From positions 1-64,000 of the forward strand of contig NZ_FLSP01000033.1 in assembly GCF_900091315.1 (NCBI RefSeq): a DNA stretch of 64,000 nucleotides, read 5' to 3'. Every line of letters starts with the position of its first letter. Positions within the stretch are counted from its first letter, which is position 1. This stretch comes from Streptomyces sp. DI166. Lineage in GTDB: Bacteria; Actinomycetota; Actinomycetes; Streptomycetales; Streptomycetaceae. Shown here in pieces: positions 1-9,285 of the stretch. The notes beneath the pieces were generated by a model that had not been told where the DNA came from, did not search any database, and saw only the letters and a list, made by a program, of their open reading frames with translations. Both the position numbers and the translations under genes were made by a program.

Positions 1-2
1 AG

Positions 3-101
3 GTCCCCATCAATGACTCTGAACCCAAGCCGTTTCGCATCAACACCATGAGCGACTGTCCTCGCCGTAAACGCGCCTTCCAGGACCTCTCATCCGAATG
101 A
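3..101 (+). CDS. 3' end of an unidentified gene (5' end outside window)
   Basis: One forward frame is open from the window edge to a TGA and reads about 32 residues, rich in charged and polar residues, ending in DLSSE. The other two forward frames have early stops. The tail is too short to name a family, and it could be chance. It ends 86 bases before the start of the next gene on the same strand. Confidence 0.3.
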   Translation, partial: VPINDSEPKPFRINTMSDCPRRKRAFQDLSSE

Positions 102-187
102 GGGAGCCCCCAGGCTGCCCCGAATTCCCGGAGGTCCAGTGGGCATCGTCTTCGAGGCAGCGCACCGAGGGACCGGCGGGAGGCTCC

Positions 188-1576
188 ATGGACCAGGCCC
201 TGAACGAGCGGCAGCAGGCCGTGCTCGACTGGGTGGGCCAGGGGTGTCCCGACGGAGTCTGGCCGGACAGCACGTACAAGACCAGCGGGCAGGCCCTGCA
301 GAACCGAGGGCTCATCAAAATCACCAAACGCCGCGGGCATTGGAGCGCCCACCTCACCGAGAAGGGGCGGCAGCATCTCACGGACCGCGGCATCCGCCCC
401 GTGGAACAGAGCACCCGACCACCGGAACGGCCCGCCCGGAAACCGGCACCACCGCGCCCCAGAGCCGTGCCGAAGGCCCGTACGAACTACGCGAACCAGC
501 TACTCGAAGAACTGGCCGCGAACGACGGCTGCCTCATCAAGCCCATCGAATCCGACCCGCACTCGGTGAATTGGGCGTCACGCGTCAACGCCGCCCGCAA
601 GTCCGGCAAGATCCCTCACACGCAGGAACTCCACGGATACCGCACCCACCGCGGCTACGAAATCAAGCTGGTCGACATCCCTGCCTGGCGCCTCGCGGAA
701 CTCACCCCGCTCCCTGTGCCGGCCAGACTCACCAAACCCCACGCCGTCGTGGCCGCCCTCCAAAAGCAGCCGCAGCCACTGGGATTGACCAAACCCCTCC
801 AGGGCCGAGCCCTGCGCATCATCCAAACCCTCATCGCCGCCACCACAGCCCAAGGCCACAAGGCATCGCTCGGAACCACACAAGGCGCGCCCCCGCCCCA
901 TCGGCACCGCAAGGCACCACCGCACTTCTCCATCACCGCCCACGGCGAAAGTGTCGGATTCCTCGTCCTCCAAGAACAGGACCGCAACGAACACGTCCCC
1001 ACAGACAAGGAACTCGCCGACGCCAAGAAGCACTCATGGATGCGCATCCCCCGCTTCGACTACACACCCTCCAGCCGCCTACGCTTCATACTCCGCGGCG
1101 GCAGCCCGCACCGTGCAAGCGAATGGGCGGATCTCCCCGACCGGCCTCTGGAAGAACAACTCGCCGAGATCGTGCAGGAGGTCGGACTCCGCGGCGAAGC
1201 CGCAGAACGCAAACGCCTTGCAGACCAGCAAGCCAGAGAGGTACAGCAAAAGCGCTGGGAAGCCGCCATGCAGGAAGCCCACGCCGCCTACGCCCACGCC
1301 TACCGCGTCAAACAGCTCGGAGAACAGGCGGACACCTGGTACCAGGCCAGGCGCCTGACTGAATACGTCACAGCAGTAGGCGTCCATGCCGCATCGCTTC
1401 CGCCCGGGCAGGAGCGGACCGAGGTCGAGGCATGGCTCGCGTTCGCGGACGCGCACCTCCAAAGCCTCACCGAATCGGTCTCAGCGCCGAAACTGCCCAC
1501 GCCGCCGAAACCCAGCGGCGACGACCTCAAGCCCTTCCTCGGTCACTGGAGCCCCTACGGACCCCGCTCCTACTGA
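188..1576 (+). CDS. Hypothetical protein with winged-helix-like N-terminus
   Basis: A 462-residue protein that I do not recognise. The start is the ATG preceded by GGGAGG; an ATG 30 codons upstream lacks such a site. Residues 1-70 look like a winged helix (short helices, then a hairpin ending in LTEKGRQHL). A basic Pro/Arg/Lys linker follows at about 75-100. The middle part, around NWASRVNAARKSGKIPHTQE, could be a second small DNA-binding fold. Residues 300-380 are strongly helical and charged and may form a coiled coil. There is no signal peptide or membrane segment. It lies beside a toxin-antitoxin pair and direct repeats, which suggests an accessory or mobile flank. A DNA-binding role is inference. 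Confidence 0.6.
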   Translation: MDQALNERQQAVLDWVGQGCPDGVWPDSTYKTSGQALQNRGLIKITKRRGHWSAHLTEKGRQHLTDRGIRPVEQSTRPPERPARKPAPPRPRAVPKARTNYANQLLEELAANDGCLIKPIESDPHSVNWASRVNAARKSGKIPHTQELHGYRTHRGYEIKLVDIPAWRLAELTPLPVPARLTKPHAVVAALQKQPQPLGLTKPLQGRALRIIQTLIAATTAQGHKASLGTTQGAPPPHRHRKAPPHFSITAHGESVGFLVLQEQDRNEHVPTDKELADAKKHSWMRIPRFDYTPSSRLRFILRGGSPHRASEWADLPDRPLEEQLAEIVQEVGLRGEAAERKRLADQQAREVQQKRWEAAMQEAHAAYAHAYRVKQLGEQADTWYQARRLTEYVTAVGVHAASLPPGQERTEVEAWLAFADAHLQSLTESVSAPKLPTPPKPSGDDLKPFLGHWSPYGPRSY

Positions 1577-1592
1577 GCCGGACCAAGGGAAA

Positions 1593-2006
1593 TCACACCG
1601 CCACGAGCCGGACCCGCTCGCCGCACAGCTTGGCCATGTCGTCAACATCGGAAGTCAGCATGACCACGGGGCGGTGCTGTCGCAGAGCGGCCTCGGCGAC
1701 GGCCGCATCGATCGCGTACTTGTGTCCGTGCAATCCGGCATTCATCAGCAACTTCGAGGCAGCCCTCGCCTCCTCGTCACCGACCGGGACGACCCGCAGC
1801 CCGGAAAGCACCCAGTTCAGGCGTGACTTGTTCGTACGGGCGTGGACGGCCTCGATGATGGTGAGCGCGCTGATCACGACCTCCATGCCACGCGAGCGCG
1901 CCTCAGCGATCAGAGCCACCACCTGCTCGTCGTCGGCGAGCAGCTTCGACAGTCCCTCACTGTCGAGGACGAGCGTCCCCTCGTGACTCAGCCTGCGGCG
2001 GGCCAC
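1593..2006 (-). CDS. PIN-domain toxin (VapC-like ribonuclease)
   Basis: A 137-residue single-domain protein with the PIN-type acidic quartet in order: D15 in LVLDSEG, E52 in TIIEAVHAR, D100 in KYAIDAAVAEAA and D120 in MLTSDVDD. PIN toxins of the VapC class are Mg-dependent RNases that cleave tRNA or rRNA when free of their antitoxin. Its start overlaps the end of the upstream ribbon-helix-helix gene by 19 bases, the usual antitoxin-first arrangement with translational coupling. The RNA target cannot be told from sequence. Confidence 0.85.
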   Translation of the reverse strand: MARRRLSHEGTLVLDSEGLSKLLADDEQVVALIAEARSRGMEVVISALTIIEAVHARTNKSRLNWVLSGLRVVPVGDEEARAASKLLMNAGLHGHKYAIDAAVAEAALRQHRPVVMLTSDVDDMAKLCGERVRLVAV

Positions 2007-2272
2007 TCGGCCTCCTCGGCGAACACCTCGTCGAAGACCTGCCGCGCCCGCTGACGAGCCGGCTCGGAAACCGGCCCCTTGCGGCTCTCGTAGTCCGCCA
2101 GGTACTCGTCCAGGACCTGCCCGCGCAGCTCACGCTCGACTGCCTCGGCGATGAACGCGGAGAACTCCCGCTTCCCCACTCGCGCCCGGATCGCCTCCGC
2201 GGTCCCCTCCGGCAGCGACAGGCTCACCCGCGTCGCCGGACCTTCCCCGATGCTGTACGTCGTCTCACCCAT
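1988..2272 (-). CDS. Ribbon-helix-helix antitoxin
   Basis: A 94-residue protein. Residues 14-50 (TRVSLSLPEGTAEAIRARVG, then an FSAFIAEAVEREL helix) fit a ribbon-helix-helix DNA-binding domain. The acidic C-terminal tail, rich in Glu and Asp, is the likely toxin-neutralising part. It is first in a two-gene operon with the PIN toxin. By analogy with VapB/CopG proteins it probably represses its own promoter. No clear ribosome site precedes the ATG apart from GGGG almost touching it, so leaderless translation is possible. Confidence 0.8.
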   Translation of the reverse strand: MGETTYSIGEGPATRVSLSLPEGTAEAIRARVGKREFSAFIAEAVERELRGQVLDEYLADYESRKGPVSEPARQRARQVFDEVFAEEAEWPAAG

Positions 2273-2421
2273 ACCCCGAGTGTGTCAAACGAGTAGGAAA
2301 AGTGCCACGCCTCCGCACGGCGCCCCAGAGCCGTGAAGAAGATGTGTGGATGAAACCCGTCCCGCCCTCCCCGCGCACCGGTCAGATCACTGCCCGAAAC
2401 CCAGCACGGGCTCCTCATCCC

Positions 2422-2509
2422 ATCCCAGCACCATCCCAGCACGGTACGGATGACCAGGGGTGATGACAGGTGACGAGGGGTCAGCTATCCCAGCACCATC
2501 CCAGCACGG
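2422..2509. repeat. Two identical 23-bp direct repeats
   Basis: The 23-mer at 2422-2444 recurs exactly at 2487-2509, so the copies start 65 bp apart. Each copy contains ATCCCAGCACC followed by ATCCCAGCACGG, an internal near-duplication. A further half-unit, CCCAGCACGGG, lies at about 2400. The repeats sit in the 324-base gap between the toxin-antitoxin pair and ychF. They could be iterons, protein-binding repeats or remains of an attachment site; the sequence does not decide. Confidence 0.75.
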
Positions 2510-2545
2510 GAAAAAACAAAGGGCCCGACCCCGAAGAGTCGGACC
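2507..2545 (-). terminator. ychF: Rho-independent terminator after ychF
   Basis: Read on the minus strand, an 8-bp stem (GGTCCGAC pairing with GTCGGGCC, one wobble) is followed by a T-rich tail, CTTTGTTTTTT. It lies 52 bases past the ychF stop codon and should end that transcript before the repeat region. Confidence 0.75.
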
Positions 2546-2596
2546 CCATCTGACCTGCATGTTTGCCAGATCAGCGACGTGGTGATATGTCAGCCG

Positions 2597-3685
<1,089 letters not shown>

Positions 3686-3852
3686 GTTGCGACTTCCCGG
3701 AGTGAGTGGAGGACTGGAGGCGGGTGGGCCGATCCACCAGTCTACGGCGTGCCCCGACCCGCCCCCTGCCGCGTATCGAACGCGTGGCCAAGGTCCGCCC
3801 CTCGGCGTGTCTGACGGGCGATTCGGCACATAAACAGACCTAAGTTGGTCCA

Positions 3853-4443
3853 GTGGAGCAACACAGGACGCGCCCGGCGCAGGACGAGCGGCACGGGCAG
3901 CAGGGCACGCGACGGGGTGCGCCCCTTCCTTCGCAGGTCAGGGGTGGTGTCCGGGCGGACCGGACGCGGCCCGGCGAAACGCGGCGCCCGGCCGCCGGCG
4001 TACGGCGTCCCCCGCCCCCGGTGGTCCAGGCGCTGCGCCGGCTGCCGAACCCCCGGCTCACCGGACTCGGCGTCGGTCTCTTCTGTCTGCTGTTGATGCT
4101 CGCGCTCGGCTCACTGGTGTCGCTGCTGTTCGGCTCCGCGCTGACCGCCTACGGCGTGCTGTTCCTGCCGGTGTGCGTGCTGACCGCGGCCTGGGTGCGC
4201 AAGGCGGACCTGGTGACCGCGGTCGTCATCGTGCCGATCGCGTTCGCGGTCGGGCTCGTGCCGGTCGCCGAGTCCGGGGCCGGCGGGACCGGGGACCGGC
4301 TGATGGGGCTGTTCACGGCGCTGGCCACCGAGGCGGGCTGGCTGTACGTGGGCACCATGATCACCGGGGTGATCGTGACCGTACGGAAGGTTCGGCTGAT
4401 GCGGCGCCGGGTGGCCGCCGCCCGCGGCCGCTCCGTGAAGTAG
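3853..4443 (+). CDS. DUF6542-like four-helix membrane protein
   Basis: A 196-residue protein with a basic, Arg/Pro-rich cytoplasmic N-terminus (about 1-65) followed by four hydrophobic segments: LTGLGVGLFCLLLMLALGSL, AYGVLFLPVCVLTAAWV, VTAVVIVPIAFAVGLVPV and GWLYVGTMITGVIVTV. This matches, from memory, the actinobacterial DUF6542 family, whose function is unknown. The GTG start has no strong ribosome site. An 11-bp tandem duplication (GTGAAGTAGGC) at the 3' end repeats the TAG stop codon. The gene converges on ppgK with only 12 bases between the stop codons. Confidence 0.75.
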   Translation: MEQHRTRPAQDERHGQQGTRRGAPLPSQVRGGVRADRTRPGETRRPAAGVRRPPPPVVQALRRLPNPRLTGLGVGLFCLLLMLALGSLVSLLFGSALTAYGVLFLPVCVLTAAWVRKADLVTAVVIVPIAFAVGLVPVAESGAGGTGDRLMGLFTALATEAGWLYVGTMITGVIVTVRKVRLMRRRVAAARGRSVK

Positions 4444-4455
4444 GCGTGAAGTAGG

Positions 4456-5199
4456 TCAGTCCTTCGCCGCGCGCATCGCCGCGCCCACGATCCCCGCGTT
4501 GTTCTGGAGCTGCGCCGGGACGATCTCCGCCTTGATGCCCTCGATGTAGTGCAGGAACTTCTGCGACTTGCGGCTCACTCCGCCGCCGATGATGAACAGC
4601 TCCGGCGAGAACAGCATCTCCACGTGGGCGAGGTACTTCCGCACCCGGCGCGCCCAGTGCTCCCAGCTCAGGTCGCCGTCCTCCTTGGCCTTGCTGGAGG
4701 CCTTCTTCTCGGCGTCGTGGCCGTTCAGCTCCAGATGGCCCAGCTCGGTGTTGGGGACCAGGACGCCGTCGACGAACAGGGCGCTGCCGATGCCGGTGCC
4801 GAAGGTGAGCAGGATGACGGTGCCCTGCCGGTCCCGGCCGGCGCCGAAGGCCATCTCGGCGATTCCGGCGGCGTCGGCGTCGTTGACCACCGTCACCGGC
4901 AGGCCGCCCAGGCGCTCACCGAACAGGGCGCGGGCGTCGGTGTCGATCCAGCCTTTGTCGACGTTGGCCGCCGTTCGCACCGTGGAGCCGCCGGTGACCA
5001 CTCCGGGGAAGGTCAGCCCGACCGGTCCCGTCCAGCCGAAGTGGTCGACGACCTGCTTGACGCCGTCGGCCACCGCGTCCGGCGTCGCCGGGTGCGGGGT
5101 GAGCACCTTGTGGCGCTCCTCGGCCAGGTCGCCCCTGCCCAAATCCACAGGGGCGCCCTTGATTCCCGAGCCGCCGATGTCCACACCGAAGATCTGCAT
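4456..5199 (-). CDS. ppgK: Polyphosphate glucokinase
   Basis: A 247-residue ROK-type sugar kinase. Motifs are the phosphate loop FGVDIGGSGIKGA (4-16), TFPGVVTGG, the ND-D pair in VTVVNDADAAGIAE, and the adenosine-site signature TFGTGIGSALFVDG. The following stretch, LGHLELNGHDAEKKAS, is typical of actinobacterial polyphosphate glucokinases and lacks the Cys zinc motif of ordinary ROK kinases. The enzyme phosphorylates glucose using inorganic polyphosphate (or ATP), feeding glycolysis. It is followed upstream by ispH on the same strand with a 29-base gap, so the two may be co-transcribed. Confidence 0.95.
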   Translation of the reverse strand: MQIFGVDIGGSGIKGAPVDLGRGDLAEERHKVLTPHPATPDAVADGVKQVVDHFGWTGPVGLTFPGVVTGGSTVRTAANVDKGWIDTDARALFGERLGGLPVTVVNDADAAGIAEMAFGAGRDRQGTVILLTFGTGIGSALFVDGVLVPNTELGHLELNGHDAEKKASSKAKEDGDLSWEHWARRVRKYLAHVEMLFSPELFIIGGGVSRKSQKFLHYIEGIKAEIVPAQLQNNAGIVGAAMRAAKD

Positions 5200-5228
5200 G
5201 GCTCTACGTTACGACGGACGACTGACGG

Positions 5229-6239
5229 TCACTCCCCGGAGCCGCCGGTGCGCTCCGCGATCAGCGCGGCCGCCTCCTCGCGCAGGTCCCGGCGCAGCTC
5301 CTTGGGCAGCGAGAAGGTGATCGACTCCTCGGCGGCCTTGACCAGCTCCACGTCGCCGTAGCCGCGCTGGGCGAGCCACTCCAGGACCTCCTCGACGAGG
5401 ACCTCCGGGACGGAGGCGCCGGAGGTGACGCCGACCGTGGTCACGCCCTCCAGCCAGGCCTCGTCGATCTCGCTTGCGAAGTCCACGAGGTGGGCGTCGC
5501 GGGCGCCGGCCAGCTTGGCGACCTCGACCAGGCGCTTGGAGTTGGAGGAGTTGCGCGAGCCGACGACGATCACCAGGTCGGCCTCGGCGCCCATCTGCTT
5601 CACGGCGAGCTGGCGGTTCTGCGTGGCGTAGCAGATGTCGTCGCTCGGCGGGGAGATGAGCTGCGGGAACTTCTCCTTCAGCGCGTCGACGGTCTCCATG
5701 GTCTCGTCGACGCTGAGCGTGGTCTGGGAGAGCCAGACGACCTTGGACTCGTCGCGGACCTCGACCTTGGCGACGTCCTCGGGGCCGTCGACGAGGGTGA
5801 TGTGGTCGGGGGCCTCGCCGGAGGTGCCGATGACCTCCTCGTGGCCCTCGTGGCCGATCAGGAGGATGTCGTAGTCCTCGTTGGCGAAGCGGACGGCTTC
5901 CTTGTGCACCTTGGTGACCAGCGGGCAGGTCGCGTCGATGGTGGCCAGCTTGCCGCGGGCGGCCTCCTCGTGGACCACCGGGGCGACGCCGTGCGCGGAG
6001 AACATGACGATGTTGCCGGGCGGGACCTCTTCGGTCCGCTCGACGAAGATCGCGCCCTTCTTCTCCAGGGTCTGCACGACGTACTTGTTGTGCACGATCT
6101 CGTGGCGGACATAGATCGGGGCCCCGTACTGCTCCAGGGCCTTCTCGACGGCGATCACGGCGCGGTCCACACCCGCGCAGTAGCCACGGGGGGCGGCGAG
6201 CAGGACACGGCGGCCAGGCGAAGCAGTCATGCGTCCCAT
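5229..6239 (-). CDS. ispH: 4-hydroxy-3-methylbut-2-enyl diphosphate reductase
   Basis: A 336-residue LytB/IspH protein carrying out the last step of the non-mevalonate isoprenoid pathway (HMBPP to IPP and DMAPP). The three [4Fe-4S] ligands are C21 (PRGYCAGVDRA), C105 (DATCPLVTK) and C203 (DDICYATQNRQ). Substrate-site residues are visible in VRHEIVHNKYV, SAHGVAP and the TTLSVDET motif with E179. A second in-frame ATG three codons downstream is an alternative start. Divergent from xseA. It supplies C5 units for the cis-prenyltransferase encoded 30 kb away. Confidence 0.97.
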   Translation of the reverse strand: MGRMTASPGRRVLLAAPRGYCAGVDRAVIAVEKALEQYGAPIYVRHEIVHNKYVVQTLEKKGAIFVERTEEVPPGNIVMFSAHGVAPVVHEEAARGKLATIDATCPLVTKVHKEAVRFANEDYDILLIGHEGHEEVIGTSGEAPDHITLVDGPEDVAKVEVRDESKVVWLSQTTLSVDETMETVDALKEKFPQLISPPSDDICYATQNRQLAVKQMGAEADLVIVVGSRNSSNSKRLVEVAKLAGARDAHLVDFASEIDEAWLEGVTTVGVTSGASVPEVLVEEVLEWLAQRGYGDVELVKAAEESITFSLPKELRRDLREEAAALIAERTGGSGE

Positions 6240-6385
6240 CGTAAGGCCGCGTCCGTCGGCCCAATGATCGCGGCACAGGAGCCGGTTCCGGACAACTGGG
6301 GCAAGTCCGCCATCGGTACGGGGCGGTCTACGACCGGCCCGGCCAACGCGGTTCGTTGTCAGCGGCTGTGGATACCCTCACCGGC

Positions 6386-7594
6386 ATGGCTCTCAACACG
6401 TCCGCGGAAACACCCCTGCCCGTCGGTGAGGTGTCCCGGCTCATCGGGGGGTGGATCGACCGGCTCGGGGCCGTGTGGGTGGAGGGGCAGATCACCCAGC
6501 TGTCGCGGCGGCCGGGCGCCGGGGTGGTGTTCCTGACGCTGCGGGATCCCTCGTACGACATCTCCGTGAGCGTCACCTGCTACCGGCAGGTCTTCGACGC
6601 CGTCGCGGACGTGGTCAGCGAGGGCGCGCGGGTGGTCGTACTGGCGAAGCCCGAGTGGTACGCCCCGCGCGGGCAGCTGTCGCTGCGGGCCGCCGAGATA
6701 AGGCCGGTGGGCGTCGGGGAGCTGCTCGCCCGGCTGGAGCGGCTGAAGAAGGCGCTGGCCTCAGAGGGGCTGTTCGCGTCCGAGCGCAAGAAGTCCCTCC
6801 CCTTCCTTCCGCAGCTCATCGGGCTGGTCTGCGGGCGCGCCTCCGCGGCCGAGCGGGACGTACTGGAGAACGCCCGGCACCGCTGGCCCGCCGTCCGCTT
6901 CGAGGTGCGCAATGTCGCCGTGCAGGGCGTGCACGCGGTGCCGCAGGTCGTGCAGGCGGTGAAGGAGCTGGACGCGATCGACGACGTGGACGTGATCATC
7001 GTGGCCCGCGGCGGCGGCAGCGTGGAGGACCTGCTGCCGTTCTCCGACGAGCAACTGGTGCGCACCGTCGCCGAGTGCCGTACGCCCGTGGTCTCCGCGA
7101 TCGGCCACGAGCCCGACAACCCGCTGCTGGACCACGTCGCCGACCTGCGCGCCTCCACCCCCACCGACGCCGCCAAGAAGGTCGTACCGGACGTCGGCGA
7201 GGAGTACGAGCGGGTCCGGATGCTGCGCGACCGCGCCCGGCGCTGTGTGCGGGCGGTCGTGGACCGGGAGGAGCGGGGGCTCGCCCACGCGCTGGCCCGG
7301 CCGTCGATGGAGGACCCGCACCGGATGATCGACGAGCGCGCCGACCACGTGGCGGCCCTGCTGGACCGCGGCCGCCGCACCCTCGGCCATCTCCTCGACC
7401 GCGCCGACTCGGAGCTGACGCACACGCACGCACGCGTGGTGGCGCTCTCCCCGGCGGCGACCCTCAAGCGCGGGTACGCCGTGCTGCAGAAGGCGGACGG
7501 GCATGTTGTCCGGGACCCGGACGAGGTCGGCGGCGACGAGGTACTGCGGGCACGCGTGGCCGAGGGTGAGTTCACTGTCAGAGTCGATGCTTAG
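6386..7594 (+). CDS. xseA: Exodeoxyribonuclease VII large subunit
   Basis: A 402-residue protein. The N-terminal OB fold spans about 15-115 (EGQITQLSRRPGAGVVFLTLRD) and is followed by the ExoVII catalytic domain with LIGLVCGRASAAERDV, VRNVAVQG, DVIIVARGGGSVEDLLPFSD and SAIGHEPDNPLLDHVADLRA, then a long helical region and a C-terminal AATLKRGYAVL motif. ExoVII degrades single-stranded DNA from both ends and works in repair with XseB. The start is the ATG of MALNTSAETP; an in-frame start ten codons upstream is less likely. Followed after 9 bases by xseB, so one operon. Confidence 0.97.
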   Translation: MALNTSAETPLPVGEVSRLIGGWIDRLGAVWVEGQITQLSRRPGAGVVFLTLRDPSYDISVSVTCYRQVFDAVADVVSEGARVVVLAKPEWYAPRGQLSLRAAEIRPVGVGELLARLERLKKALASEGLFASERKKSLPFLPQLIGLVCGRASAAERDVLENARHRWPAVRFEVRNVAVQGVHAVPQVVQAVKELDAIDDVDVIIVARGGGSVEDLLPFSDEQLVRTVAECRTPVVSAIGHEPDNPLLDHVADLRASTPTDAAKKVVPDVGEEYERVRMLRDRARRCVRAVVDREERGLAHALARPSMEDPHRMIDERADHVAALLDRGRRTLGHLLDRADSELTHTHARVVALSPAATLKRGYAVLQKADGHVVRDPDEVGGDEVLRARVAEGEFTVRVDA

Positions 7595-7603
7595 GGTGGG
7601 TGC

Positions 7604-7831
7604 ATGACCAGCAAGGTGGATGAGGCGCTCGGTTACGAGCAGGCGCGGGACGAGCTGATCGAGGTCGTACGGCGCCTGGAGGCGGGCGGTACGACGCTGG
7701 AGGAGTCCCTGGCGCTGTGGGAGCGCGGGGAGGAGCTGGCCAAGGTGTGCCGCCGCTGGCTGGACGGCGCGCGGGCCCGCCTGGACGCGGCCCTGGCCGA
7801 GGAGGCCGCCGAGGAAGAGCCCGAGGAGTAG
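7604..7831 (+). CDS. xseB: Exodeoxyribonuclease VII small subunit
   Basis: A 75-residue acidic helical protein with the family core LGYEQARDELIEVVRRLEAG, then TTLEESLALWERGEELAKVC. Many XseB chains bind along the helical arm of one XseA subunit to form active ExoVII. It follows xseA after 9 bases with a GGGTGGGTGC stretch before the ATG. The C-terminus is a short Glu-rich tail. Confidence 0.95.
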   Translation: MTSKVDEALGYEQARDELIEVVRRLEAGGTTLEESLALWERGEELAKVCRRWLDGARARLDAALAEEAAEEEPEE

Positions 7832-7882
7832 CCCCTCAGCCCCCGTCACGGTGTGAAGCGGATCACCACACCCCCATTTTTG

Positions 7883-7912
7883 TTGAAGCTTGAACCTCTC
7901 TCCCCATATAGT
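7883..7912 (+). promoter_or_regulatory. Probable sigma-70-type promoter for the nitroreductase gene
   Basis: TTGAAG and TATAGT are separated by 18 bp, close to the HrdB consensus, and place transcription start about 55 bases before the ATG. The -35 region also contains the near-repeat TTGAAGCTTGAAC, which could be an operator; that is inference. Confidence 0.6.
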
Positions 7913-7975
7913 TGACGTGTCAGCTGATCCGGCGCACGCCCCCGGATCCGACGTCACCCCCGAGAAGGTTCCCGA

Positions 7976-8566
7976 ATGTCTCTCGTTCTTGACCCCGCCG
8001 CCCAGGACCTGCTGTTCCGCGAGGCCCGCACCGCGAACACCTTCACCGACGAGCCGGTGACCGACGAGCAGGTCCAGGCGATCTACGACCTGGTCAAGTA
8101 CGGCCCCACCGCCTTCAACCAGACCCCCCTGCGCATCACCCTGGTCCGCTCCCCCGAGGCCCGTGAGCGTCTGGTGCAGCACATGGCCGAGGGCAACCGG
8201 GCCAAGACGGCCACCGCCCCGCTGGTCGCGATCCTCTCCGCGGACAACGAGTTCCACGAGGAGCTGCCGCAGCTCTTCCCGGCCTTCCCGCAGGCCAAGG
8301 ACGCCATCTTCGGCGAGCGCCCGGTCCGCGAGGCCTCCGCCGCCATGAACGCCGCCCTGCAGGCCGCGTACTTCATCGTCGGCGTGCGCGCCGCCGGTCT
8401 GGCCGCCGGCCCGATGACCGGCCTGGACTTCGAGGGCGTCCGCAAGGAGTTCCTGGACGACGACCACACCCCGCTGATGGTGGTCAACATCGGCAGGCCG
8501 GGCGAGAACGCCTGGTACCCGCGCTCCCCGCGACTGTCGTACGACGAGGTCGTCACCACCGTCTGA
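7976..8566 (+). CDS. Nitroreductase-family protein (malonic semialdehyde reductase-like)
   Basis: A 196-residue FMN-dependent nitroreductase fold. It carries the family features ARTANTFTDEPVTDEQVQAI, YGPTAFNQTPLRITLV (FMN-binding N and Q), the helix FGERPVREASAAMNAALQAA, and GVRAAGLAAGPMTGLDFEGV. The pattern is closest, from memory, to RutE/HadB-type malonic semialdehyde reductases, but no pyrimidine-degradation genes are nearby, so the substrate is open. It is monocistronic, with its own promoter upstream and a strong terminator downstream. Confidence 0.8.
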   Translation: MSLVLDPAAQDLLFREARTANTFTDEPVTDEQVQAIYDLVKYGPTAFNQTPLRITLVRSPEARERLVQHMAEGNRAKTATAPLVAILSADNEFHEELPQLFPAFPQAKDAIFGERPVREASAAMNAALQAAYFIVGVRAAGLAAGPMTGLDFEGVRKEFLDDDHTPLMVVNIGRPGENAWYPRSPRLSYDEVVTTV

Positions 8567-8580
8567 GCAATCCGGATCGC

Positions 8581-8622
8581 ATGAGGAAGGCCCCCGGCGA
8601 GCACGCCGGGGGCCTTCCTCAT
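8581..8622. terminator. Bidirectional terminator, 19-bp perfect stem
   Basis: A perfect inverted repeat of 19 bp (ATGAGGAAGGCCCCCGGCG) with a 4-base AGCA loop lies between the convergent nitroreductase and DUF4245 genes. The stem is long enough to terminate on both strands without a U-tract, as is common in Streptomyces. Confidence 0.85.
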
Positions 8623-8635
8623 GCGCTGTGAACCG

Positions 8636-9205
8636 TCACTCCGTCTTCAGCGCGCCCGCCACCTCCGTGAGCTGGTCGAACGAGCCCGTGCCCGCGACGA
8701 CGGTCGTCGCGCCGTCCTCCCGCAGCACCAGGGCGTCGTAGCGGCCGCCCGTCCAGCGGGTCCAGCTGCGGCCCGCGATCTCGTCGGTGGCCTCGGTCTT
8801 CTTCGCGCCCTGGGTGGCCTCGGCGATGAAGGTCTTCGGCTTCTGAGTGGACTGCCGGATCTGCACGTACTCCCCGTCGGGAGCGTGGTAGCCGAGGTGC
8901 CAGCTGTCGCCCTGGTCGCCCCGGAACCACACCGAGGTGGGCTTCCACTCCTTGGCCAGCCCCTCGGGCGCGGCCACGGGGTACGAGGCGGCGCGGCGCG
9001 CGGTGAGCAGCTCGACGCGGTAGTCGACCCGCTTGAGGTCCGGAGTGGACTCCTCGTGCGGGATGAAGAGGTACACCACTCCCGCCGCGAGGATGGTCAC
9101 CGCGAGGGAGTAGACCATGTTCCGGACCGACTTCTGCTTAGCGCTCGTACCTGCCACGCCCCCTATCGTCGCAGGTGCCCCGGTCCGCTCATCCGTGGGG
9201 GCCAC
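8636..9205 (-). CDS. DUF4245-type membrane-anchored protein
   Basis: A 189-residue protein with one transmembrane segment near the N-terminus (NMVYSLAVTILAAGVVYLF, about 29-47) after a short cytoplasmic stretch. An extracytoplasmic domain of about 140 residues follows, including TSVWFRGDQGDSWHLGYHAP and EIAGRSWTRWTGG. This matches the actinobacterial DUF4245 family as I remember it; its function is unknown. It is divergent from glpX, and in many actinobacteria the two are neighbours. The intergenic 80 bases must hold both promoters. Confidence 0.8.
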   Translation of the reverse strand: MAPTDERTGAPATIGGVAGTSAKQKSVRNMVYSLAVTILAAGVVYLFIPHEESTPDLKRVDYRVELLTARRAASYPVAAPEGLAKEWKPTSVWFRGDQGDSWHLGYHAPDGEYVQIRQSTQKPKTFIAEATQGAKKTEATDEIAGRSWTRWTGGRYDALVLREDGATTVVAGTGSFDQLTEVAGALKTE

Positions 9206-9285
9206 TGCTCATTTTGTCGGCCTGACGATAGAGTCGTCGGCATCACCCTCATCCGGCCGTCGTCGTATCAGAAAGGTGCGCTCCG

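Noticed and set aside
7883..7900. Specific MarR/HxlR operator at TTGAAGCTTGAAC
   Set aside because: The dyad is imperfect and overlaps the -35 element; no regulator gene is adjacent, so an operator call is not supported.
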